NCBI RefSeq assembly: GCF_004634245.1
Contig: NZ_SJTF01000012.1
Coordinates: forward strand, 62,001-126,000
Length of the DNA: 64,000 nt
Origin: Flavobacterium foetidum
GTDB lineage: Bacteria; Bacteroidota; Bacteroidia; Flavobacteriales; Flavobacteriaceae
Reading direction: 5' to 3'
The notes under the pieces were generated by a model. It was given only the letters and a program-made list of their open reading frames with translations. It made no database searches and was not told the DNA's origin. This document shows, one piece after another, positions 15,874-23,317 of this stretch. The position numbers and the translations under genes are program-made. Every line of letters starts with the position of its first letter. The first letter of the stretch is position 1.

Positions 15874-17328
15874 TTAATAAACAAGTGTCTGAATTGCGTG
15901 AGGTGGAATCTTCACAACTGTTTTTTCGGCACCAATAATCAGATTATACGTAAGTTCATTGGCAGATTGGTTCATTACAACTGTCGCCATTGTTCCGTCT
16001 GTGTTTAAGAATGAAGTACTTAGGAGCGCACTTCTACTTACCGCTGTGCTAATTCTAACCGCATTTAAACGAATGAACTTCGAAAAATGTCCGATATAAT
16101 AATAGGATGGAGTGTAAATCAATTCTCCCGTTGAAGTATCTGCGTGAATTGGTGCAAAGCAAAAATTCCCAACATGATTAGGTCCTCCTTTTTGATCCAG
16201 CAAAATGTTCCAATCTGTCCATCCTGCTGTTCCGTTGTTAAAATCGTTGATCATCGAAATTCCGTAACGCTCACCGTTTGGCCAATATTGGTATTTGGCT
16301 GCATCAAATTTCTCAACACAACCTTCGGTAAACATTAATCCCTTATTCGGATAAGCTTCATTTACTTTTGCGACATTCTCAAACATTGAAGCGCCGCCAG
16401 ACCAGTTTTCATACCAATGAAATCCCATTCCCCAAACATATTTCGAAGCTTCTGGATCAGAATAAATCACATTTGCTCTCTGATTCATCAAATCGCGATT
16501 ATGATCCCAAATAATGATTTTTTTGCTTCCTAGATTTTCTTTTTTCAAAGTTGGCCCCAGAAAGTTTTTTATAAAATCTCTTTCTGCTTCAGCAGTATAA
16601 ATACAGGATTCCCAAGTTTGAACTGCCATCGGTTCGTTCTGGGTCGATGTTCCCCATATAGGAATACCTTCTTTTTCATAAGCTTTGATAAACTTCACAT
16701 AAAAATTGGCCCAAGTTTGATAATATTCTGGTAATAAAGTTCCGCCCTTCAACACGTTTTTATTGCTTTTCATAAATGCATTCGGAGACCACGGAGCAAC
16801 ATACGTTGTAAGTTTTCCGCCAGCGGTCTGAATTGCTTTTTTAATCAGTGGAATTCGGTATTGCCTGTCATGATCAATAGAAAACGTTTTAAGGTCTTTA
16901 TCGCCTTCTTCGATATAAGAATAGCTTTCACTGCTAAAATCAGAACTTTGAATCGTTGTTCTTAGCAAAGAATAGCCAATGCCTTTTTGTTTATCGTAAT
17001 AAGCATTTAAAAACTCGCTTTGTTTTTCTTTTGAAAGTTTGGCAAAAATCTCTGCGCTCGCATCTGTAACAGCACCACCAATACCCATAAAAGTCTGGAA
17101 CTTTTTAGAAGGTTCTACAAAAACCGATGTTTCGGTTTCGAGTGGTTGTTTGGATGCCGTAAAAGTCAAATTATCTGTTGATGTCAGACGAAGATTAGTA
17201 TTTTCTGCAGTGGTGTACACTGTAATTTTCCTGCCTTTGACTGTAAACTCTTTCTTGGGCTTAGGCTGCTGTGCAAAGGCCGCTGCGGCCAACATAAGAC
17301 ATAGAATTTTTAAACTATTTTTTTTCAT
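15874..17328 (-). CDS. GH30 glycosidase (pair B, copy 2)
   Basis: About 484 residues with a cleavable signal peptide (KILCLMLAAAAFAQQ), hence soluble rather than lipid-anchored, unlike its paralog at 14316-15785. The catalytic glutamates are in TQNEPMAVQ and MFTEGCVEKF; WESCIYTAEAERDF, KKIIIWDHNR and the complete C-terminal sandwich confirm GH30. The start is ATG 17328 with GGAAAG before it; a TTG at 17337 is unlikely. It is the first hydrolase after the binding-protein genes and lies behind a hairpin (17383-17421) that may lower its expression relative to susCD. The soluble/anchored split suggests division of labour between periplasm and surface. Confidence 0.88.
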   Translation of the reverse strand: MKKNSLKILCLMLAAAAFAQQPKPKKEFTVKGRKITVYTTAENTNLRLTSTDNLTFTASKQPLETETSVFVEPSKKFQTFMGIGGAVTDASAEIFAKLSKEKQSEFLNAYYDKQKGIGYSLLRTTIQSSDFSSESYSYIEEGDKDLKTFSIDHDRQYRIPLIKKAIQTAGGKLTTYVAPWSPNAFMKSNKNVLKGGTLLPEYYQTWANFYVKFIKAYEKEGIPIWGTSTQNEPMAVQTWESCIYTAEAERDFIKNFLGPTLKKENLGSKKIIIWDHNRDLMNQRANVIYSDPEASKYVWGMGFHWYENWSGGASMFENVAKVNEAYPNKGLMFTEGCVEKFDAAKYQYWPNGERYGISMINDFNNGTAGWTDWNILLDQKGGPNHVGNFCFAPIHADTSTGELIYTPSYYYIGHFSKFIRLNAVRISTAVSRSALLSTSFLNTDGTMATVVMNQSANELTYNLIIGAEKTVVKIPPHAIQTLVY

Positions 17329-17382
17329 TCTTTCCAATTATAAATTCAAAATTGAAGTTTTAAACGGCATGTTCAAGGATTT

Positions 17383-17421
17383 AAAAAATAGCCCATATTC
17401 AAAACGATTACGGGCTATTTT
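17383..17421 (-). terminator. Intra-operon hairpin terminator or attenuator
   Basis: AAAATAGCCC (17385-17394) pairs with GGGCTATTTT (17412-17421). Read on the - strand the hairpin ends in a T run. It lies between the susC/susD/lipoprotein genes and the hydrolases. Partial termination here would give more binding protein than enzyme. Confidence 0.65.
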
Positions 17422-17450
17422 ACAACCAAACTTAAACTTAACTTAACACT

Positions 17451-18308
17451 TTATTTTCCTCTCAGCTCAACACTTCTGATGCTTATTCCGCCTGGCGCAA
17501 TTCCGCCTCCACAACGAATCATCAGATAGATTTTGCCAGTTGTATCAAATGCCACAACATTACTGATTGCATCTTTTTTAGCATTTTTCACGCATCCAAT
17601 CGCTGATAATCTGCCCGAAAATTCCGTTTTGCCACAACCGTCCCAAGTGCTTAATCCCATCACTTTTCCTCCATCACTATAATCACCAGAAACAGTTGCT
17701 GGATCGGCCTTTCCTGCGTAAACTTCAAACCACATATCGCTAGAAGCTCCACCAGAAACAGTCATATCAATAGTGTATTCTTTGTCTTTTACAATATCAA
17801 CAGCTTGATAAATACCCGCATGTCCGCCGCTTATAGTTGCTCCTTTTGCACTGTATGTCCAGTCTGCACCAGCACCGTAAATCACTTTTTTCCAATTTGC
17901 CTGATCTTCTGCCGTTACAAATGAGCCACCTTTTATAAGATTTCCTTTTGCTGGGTCAGAAGTTGCCACTGTCACTTGTGCGGTTGCGGTTCCCATTGCA
18001 CCACCCGCTCCAATCGCTGTATGCGTAATTGTGTACGTTCCCGCATCTGGCAGAGAAACTGTTTCATTCATTTTTCCTGGATAGGCACCTGTACCTGTAT
18101 CCCATTTTGATGAAATAACTCCTTTTGGCTGGGCAGTCAAAAGATAAGTATTGACAGCTCCTGCAACTGGAGTTACAGTAAACGAAGCGTCGACATTTGA
18201 AGCAGTCAGCGGGTTGCCGTTAACATCTTCATCACAACTTGTCAGTGTTCCTAATGCTACTGCCAGCATTAGGAATACACTTCTTTTAAGATTTATATTT
18301 AGGTTCAT
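17451..18308 (-). CDS. PKD-domain surface lipoprotein, probable glycan-binding protein
   Basis: A 285-residue lipoprotein (Cys in TLTSCDEDVNG, with the acidic residues after Cys common in surface-exported Bacteroidota lipoproteins). Residues about 40-120 look like a PKD/Ig-like domain (SFTVTP, GTYTITHTAIGAGG). Residues about 130-285 form a jelly-roll carbohydrate-binding type domain (IYQAVDIVKDKEYTIDMTVSGG, IYLMIRCGGG). It directly follows susD, the usual place for a surface glycan-binding protein (SusE/F-like role). No catalytic motif is seen. It probably captures the polysaccharide for the SusCD transporter; binding specificity is unknown. Confidence 0.78.
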   Translation of the reverse strand: MNLNINLKRSVFLMLAVALGTLTSCDEDVNGNPLTASNVDASFTVTPVAGAVNTYLLTAQPKGVISSKWDTGTGAYPGKMNETVSLPDAGTYTITHTAIGAGGAMGTATAQVTVATSDPAKGNLIKGGSFVTAEDQANWKKVIYGAGADWTYSAKGATISGGHAGIYQAVDIVKDKEYTIDMTVSGGASSDMWFEVYAGKADPATVSGDYSDGGKVMGLSTWDGCGKTEFSGRLSAIGCVKNAKKDAISNVVAFDTTGKIYLMIRCGGGIAPGGISIRSVELRGK

Positions 18309-18337
18309 TTCTTGTTGTTTTTGGTTAATTAAACTTC

Positions 18338-19849
18338 TTACTGATAATTAGGATTTTGTTTCAATTTTGTACCGTTTAACTCTGTAAAAGGAATTGGGAA
18401 AATCTCATCTGTACCTGCATCAAAACCTCTGTCTGCTAATGCTGCAGCTGCATCTCCCCATCTTACTAAGTCAAAGAATCTATGCCCTTCGCCTGCTAAT
18501 TCCATTCTGCGCTCATTTTTGATTGCGGCCAATGTTACAGGAACAGATGGAAGTCCGACCCTAGCTCTTACCGCATCTAATAATGCTTGTGCTCTAGGTC
18601 CAGATCCTAGTGCCTCTGCCTCCATTAAGTATGTATCTGCAAGTCTGATTACATAAGAGTTTTGTTTGTAATTCAACTCAGCAGCACCTCCTCCGGTCCT
18701 AACATCCGATTGTCTTGGAAGATATTTGTTCAGGAAATAACCTGTATCCTGATAAGCTGGAATATAATCTGCTTTTCCTGCTGCTTTCAAAGCTTTCAAA
18801 TCAAAAATAGTAGCTTCAAATCTTGGGTCATTTTTCATCGCATCATATAATTTCTGAGTTGCAACGTTAAATGCCCAACCTGCAGGAAGATCTGGCGCAT
18901 CAGAATTTGCTGTTCTTACATAACCTCTTGGGCCAACCATAACGTTTAAAGAGTTTCCTTCGTCTTTACCTTGTCCCCAGAAGCCCCATTCCGAATTACC
19001 AGCACTAGTATGAGATACTTCTAATAAAGACTCTGCATTAAACTTATTGGTCGTAACCCATAAATCGCTAAACTTATCTAACAATTTATTTCCATATTGA
19101 TTAACAGCTCCCGGCGTACCATTTACTTGTGCTAACACAGTGGCTGCTTCTGTTTTTTTGTTCTCAAACAAATAGACTTTTCCTAGAATTGCCTGAGCGG
19201 CACCTTTGTTAAGTCTTCCAGATTCTGTTTTCGCATCAAGAGTATTCGGCAGACCTGGGATAGCTTCTAATAAATCTTTTTCGATTTGCGCATAAACTAC
19301 ATCTGGCGTAACTTGTTCCGGATCATAAATCGTCTGCGTATTCAAAGGCACCAAAATCAGTGGAATGTTCTTAAACATTCGAACCAAATTAAAATAATAA
19401 AACGCTCTTAATGCTTTTGCTTCTGCAGTAAATCTGGCTCTTACATTATCGTTCATAGAAGCTGCAGGAAGTTTTGATATCAACATATTTGCTCTCGATA
19501 CACCTTGATAGTGATCATTCCAATAACTGCTCGGAATGCTAATTGAGGTTAAGGAGTGAGTCGAGAAATTCTGAATTCCGTTTCCATCTGTAGCACTTCC
19601 TCCACCAGCGTAAAAATCATCTGAACCGGCATTTAGCATAGCTACTAAATTTTCGAACCCTCCAGTGTTTTTTCTTAGTGGATCATAAACTCCGATTAAA
19701 GCAGCATAACATTCTTGTTCGTTAGAAAAATAAGTACTCGAATCAAATTGCCCTTGTGGATTAATCGTAACAAAATCTTCAGAACAAGATGTGGTTAAGG
19801 CTCCCAATGCTAAGGCAAAGCATATATATTTAAATTTTATAGTTTTCAT
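18338..19849 (-). CDS. susD: SusD/RagB-family nutrient-binding outer membrane lipoprotein
   Basis: A 503-residue lipoprotein (Cys in ALTTSCSEDF). SusD features: an N-terminal TPR-like helical half (ECYAALIGVYDPLRKN, RAFYYFNLVRMFKNIPL), then the C-terminal RagB half with KNERRMELAGEGHRFFDLVRWG and the closing IFPIPFTELNGT. It caps the SusC barrel and binds the incoming oligosaccharide at the cell surface. It starts 14 bases after the susC stop, the normal gene order. Homology is certain; the ligand is inferred from the operon to be a beta-glucan fragment. Confidence 0.95.
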   Translation of the reverse strand: MKTIKFKYICFALALGALTTSCSEDFVTINPQGQFDSSTYFSNEQECYAALIGVYDPLRKNTGGFENLVAMLNAGSDDFYAGGGSATDGNGIQNFSTHSLTSISIPSSYWNDHYQGVSRANMLISKLPAASMNDNVRARFTAEAKALRAFYYFNLVRMFKNIPLILVPLNTQTIYDPEQVTPDVVYAQIEKDLLEAIPGLPNTLDAKTESGRLNKGAAQAILGKVYLFENKKTEAATVLAQVNGTPGAVNQYGNKLLDKFSDLWVTTNKFNAESLLEVSHTSAGNSEWGFWGQGKDEGNSLNVMVGPRGYVRTANSDAPDLPAGWAFNVATQKLYDAMKNDPRFEATIFDLKALKAAGKADYIPAYQDTGYFLNKYLPRQSDVRTGGGAAELNYKQNSYVIRLADTYLMEAEALGSGPRAQALLDAVRARVGLPSVPVTLAAIKNERRMELAGEGHRFFDLVRWGDAAAALADRGFDAGTDEIFPIPFTELNGTKLKQNPNYQ

Positions 19850-19862
19850 AATTCTTTAATTT

Positions 19863-22800
19863 TTAAAATTGAACGTTAGCTCCTAACAGAATAGTTCTTG
19901 CTTGCGGATAAACCCCTTTATCTACACCGAAAACCTGACCTCCAATTTCTGGATCATATCCAGTGTATTTGGTAAAAGTGAATAAGTTTTCTCCCGTTAA
20001 GTAAAAACGAACTTTATCTGCGCCAATTTTAGATGACAAACCAGTTGGCATTGTATATCCAAGAGTCACAACTTTTAAGCGTAAATAATTACCGCTTTCT
20101 AGGTAAAAATCAGACATATTGCTGAAGTTTTTGTTTGGATCATTGTTGGTCAATCTAGGATAGTCGTTTGAAGTTCCTTCTCCAACCCATCTATCCAAAG
20201 CTTTTGTCTGATAGTTGGCTGTTAGCATATCAAGTCTTCTTAAACCTTGGAAAATTTTGCTTCCTGCTGCACCTTGAGTAAATGCCATGAAATCAAAGTT
20301 TTTGTAATCTAAGTTTATCGTAAAACCAAAAGTATATTTTGGGATGTTTGTTCCTAAGAATTGTTTGTCTGCTTCTGTAATGGCACCATCTCCATCAGTA
20401 TCTGTCCAACGGAAATCTCCAGGTTTTGCATTTGGCTGAATTAGACCTCCTGAAGCATTTTTGTAGGCTGCTACTTCTGCTTCATTTTGGAAAATGCCAG
20501 CTGTTTTGTAACCATAGAATTCATTGAATGAATGGCCTACTTGTGTTCTGGTTACTTGTCCCATAGATTGAAAACTAGCATCTCCGGCAATAAAGTTTGT
20601 AGACGATCCTACGTAAGTAACTTCATTTTTTAAGTAGGCAAAATTGGCATTCACACCTAAATTAAAATCTCCAAGTCTTTTCTTGTAACCAGCTTCAACC
20701 TCAAAACCGCTGTTGTTCATATCGGCGATATTTGCGGCAGGTGCATCAACAACTCCCACATAGCCAGGAATAACAACATCTCTTAAGATTCCGGTAGTTC
20801 TCTTTTTGAAATAATCTAAAGTAAGAGTGAAGTCATTAAAAATTCTAGCATCAAGACCAATAGTAGTTTGAGACGTTTCTTCCCATCCTAAATCTGCGTT
20901 AGGTAATGTAGAATTTCCGTAACCTGTAGTAATTGCTCCTTCATTTCCAACAGAGTAATTGTATCCACCAACTACTAAACCTCTATATTTGAAATCCCAA
21001 ATATTATCATTCCCTACAACTCCGTAACCACCACGTATTTTTAAAGTATTTACTACGTTGTTTTCTTTCCAGAAGCCTTCTTTCGAAATCACCCATCCTA
21101 AAGAGAATGATGGGAAAACCCCAAATTGCTTGTTTTCACCAAATCTGGTCGAACCATCACGACGAACAATACCTGTCAAAAGATATTTCTCTTTATAATC
21201 GTAGTTTAAACGGAAAAATAAAGATGATAATTTGTGCTGTACTTTATCGCTTGCCGTAGTAACGATATCTGTTTGCGGAATATTGAAATTCCAAGAAGCA
21301 TCTTTATAGCTCGTAATAGGCAAACCAAAAAATGTAGTTCCAATGGTTTTTCCGACATTTTCAACGTAAGCACCCTGTCCTGCTAAAAGATTGATAGAAT
21401 GGTCTCCGAATTTATTAGAATAAGTAAGGATGTTTTCAATATTCCAAGCAAATGATTTCTCATTAGTTTGGCTAAAATTGTTTTTATCGACCTTCATGTT
21501 TGGATTCAAGTACGAAACAGGAGTAAACATTTCTTTCCCCCAGTAAGCCAATTTACCTCCAAGCGTAGTTCTGAATTTTAAATGACTTGTAATATTAGCT
21601 TCTAGATAAGCATTCCCAACAAAATCATCAGACCAGTTATAACCTCCTAATCTCGTTTGCATAAAAGCAAGCGGATTGGTCATCTCTTGCTGTACAATTG
21701 GAGAAATTCCGTAAGGATTTCCATTTCTGTCTCTAATGACGTTTGCATTTGTATAATAACCCTGCGAAGCTAAAACAGGATCTGTCTCGACTAATGGAGT
21801 AAGGGGATCTAGGTTGATTGCGGAGCTTAAAACTCCTCCAAACTCATTGTTTACGTTTCCGAAATCTGTTGATTTTTGGTGAGTGTATCCAAAAGTCTGT
21901 CCGAAAGTAAAATAGTCAGAAATTTTGTGTGTCGAATTTAGACGGAAGTTTTTCTTTGAATAGTTTGAAATATCCGTTGCAACAATACCTTCTTGGTCCT
22001 GAATTCCGAAAGAAGCATAAAAAGTAGATTTTTCGCCACCACCGCTGATACTCAATTCGTGTGTATATCTAAAAGCAGAATCATTAAAAACGGCATCTTG
22101 CCAGTCTGTACCTTTACCATAAGATGCAGGATTAGCATATTTTATAGAACCACCATCAGCCAAAGATTTTTCATTCATTATGGTGGCATACTGAGTGGCA
22201 TTCAAAAGGTCTAGTTTTTTTGCAGGACCAGCAATTCCAGCAAAACCATTATAGTTTACAGAAAGTTTTCCTGATTTTCCTTTTTTAGTTGTTACCAAGA
22301 TAACCCCAGTTGCAGCACGAGTACCATAAATTGCGGCCGAAGCAGCATCTTTAAGAACCTCGATAGACTCAATGTCAGACTGATTAATAAATCCGATTGC
22401 GCCTGCATCGACAGCAATTCCGTCAATTACCCATAAAGGATCATTTCCTCCTTCTCTAAAAGTAGTTATACCTCTAATACGCACTTTAGAAGATGCACCA
22501 GGCTGCCCAGAAGTAGCCGCAACTGTAACACCAGCAACCCTCCCTTGTAATGTTTGCTCAACACGTCCGTTTGGCACTTTTTCAAGATCTGCAGCTTTCA
22601 CACTCGAAATTGCTCCTGTTACAACCGACTTCTTTTGTGTACCGTATCCTACAACTACAACCTCATTCAAAGATTGTGATTCAGGTTTTAATTGAATTGT
22701 TATTTTAGTTCTTCCATTTACAGCTTCATTTACCGTAGCGTAGCCGATAAAAGTAACAGTCAAAATTCCGTTAGAAGGTACTGCAATCTGAAATTTACCA

Positions 22801-22973
22801 TCAAAATCAGATGCTGTAGATTTATTTGTGCCTTTTAATAAAACTGTAGCGCCCGGAACAGGCATCCCACTTTCATCTTTTATAGTTCCACTTACCGTGA
22901 CATCTTGAGCCACTGCAATAACCGAGAACAACAAAGACGAAATACAAAAAACAAGTAATTTTGTTAATTTCAT
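19863..22973 (-). CDS. susC: SusC/RagA-family TonB-dependent outer membrane transporter
   Basis: A 1036-residue TonB-linked importer. Signal peptide (about 1-22), then a carboxypeptidase-regulatory-like beta domain (VSGTIKDESGMPVPGATVLLKG, about 24-105), the TonB-box-like VVVGYGTQKK, a plug domain (GQPGASSKVRIRG, PLWVIDG, LKDAASAAIYGTRAATGVI) and a 22-strand-type barrel ending in LLGANVQF with terminal Phe. It moves oligosaccharides into the periplasm using TonB energy. It is the first gene of the - strand PUL operon; a promoter with two upstream direct repeats lies in the gap to the divergent regulator. Confidence 0.96.
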   Translation of the reverse strand: MKLTKLLVFCISSLLFSVIAVAQDVTVSGTIKDESGMPVPGATVLLKGTNKSTASDFDGKFQIAVPSNGILTVTFIGYATVNEAVNGRTKITIQLKPESQSLNEVVVVGYGTQKKSVVTGAISSVKAADLEKVPNGRVEQTLQGRVAGVTVAATSGQPGASSKVRIRGITTFREGGNDPLWVIDGIAVDAGAIGFINQSDIESIEVLKDAASAAIYGTRAATGVILVTTKKGKSGKLSVNYNGFAGIAGPAKKLDLLNATQYATIMNEKSLADGGSIKYANPASYGKGTDWQDAVFNDSAFRYTHELSISGGGEKSTFYASFGIQDQEGIVATDISNYSKKNFRLNSTHKISDYFTFGQTFGYTHQKSTDFGNVNNEFGGVLSSAINLDPLTPLVETDPVLASQGYYTNANVIRDRNGNPYGISPIVQQEMTNPLAFMQTRLGGYNWSDDFVGNAYLEANITSHLKFRTTLGGKLAYWGKEMFTPVSYLNPNMKVDKNNFSQTNEKSFAWNIENILTYSNKFGDHSINLLAGQGAYVENVGKTIGTTFFGLPITSYKDASWNFNIPQTDIVTTASDKVQHKLSSLFFRLNYDYKEKYLLTGIVRRDGSTRFGENKQFGVFPSFSLGWVISKEGFWKENNVVNTLKIRGGYGVVGNDNIWDFKYRGLVVGGYNYSVGNEGAITTGYGNSTLPNADLGWEETSQTTIGLDARIFNDFTLTLDYFKKRTTGILRDVVIPGYVGVVDAPAANIADMNNSGFEVEAGYKKRLGDFNLGVNANFAYLKNEVTYVGSSTNFIAGDASFQSMGQVTRTQVGHSFNEFYGYKTAGIFQNEAEVAAYKNASGGLIQPNAKPGDFRWTDTDGDGAITEADKQFLGTNIPKYTFGFTINLDYKNFDFMAFTQGAAGSKIFQGLRRLDMLTANYQTKALDRWVGEGTSNDYPRLTNNDPNKNFSNMSDFYLESGNYLRLKVVTLGYTMPTGLSSKIGADKVRFYLTGENLFTFTKYTGYDPEIGGQVFGVDKGVYPQARTILLGANVQF

Positions 22974-23012
22974 TTTTCTAAAAATTTTGGTTAATTAATT
23001 AGTAATTTGATG

Positions 23013-23044
23013 CAATAATAATGTTAATTTTTTAGTATCAGCAA
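23013..23044 (-). promoter_or_regulatory. Predicted susC promoter
   Basis: On the - strand TTG (23044-23042), a 21-bp spacer and TATTATTG (23020-23013), seven of eight matches to TAnnTTTG. The implied transcript starts near 23006, about 33 bases before the susC ATG. Confidence 0.5.
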
Positions 23045-23055
23045 TTAAAATTCAC

Positions 23056-23103
23056 TACAAAAACACATCAAATTAAATTTTATTACATTACAAAAACACA
23101 TCA
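23056..23103. promoter_or_regulatory. Two 15-bp direct repeats, candidate activator sites
   Basis: TACAAAAACACATCA occurs exactly at 23056-23070 and again at 23089-23103, 33 bp apart (about three DNA turns). Relative to the predicted susC start they are centred near -57 and -90, a typical activator position. The obvious candidate to bind is the HTH protein encoded next door. Confidence 0.6.
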
Positions 23104-23317
23104 TTTTTTTTCCAATAAATTGAATTACAATAATTTAAAATAAAATTTAACAATGTTATTGAAATGTTAATTGATAAAATAAACACTACAATCTTCTTTT
23201 ATTGCTTACATTTATTTAAAAAACAGCAAACTACAACGAAATAGTCCTATCAAACAACTATAAACGCCTATAAACAAAACAATTAAACCTATCAACAACC
23301 AAAAAACAAAAAATTAC

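Larger units (their letters stand above)
22974..23317. other. Divergent PUL control region
   Basis: This 344-bp AT-rich gap separates susC (-) from the regulator gene (+). It holds the predicted susC promoter (23013-23044) and two 15-bp direct repeats (23056-23070, 23089-23103). The rest, 23104-23317, is AT-rich with no open frame that I can support. A weak -7 candidate (TACATTTA, 23207-23214) could serve the regulator gene. Confidence 0.6.
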
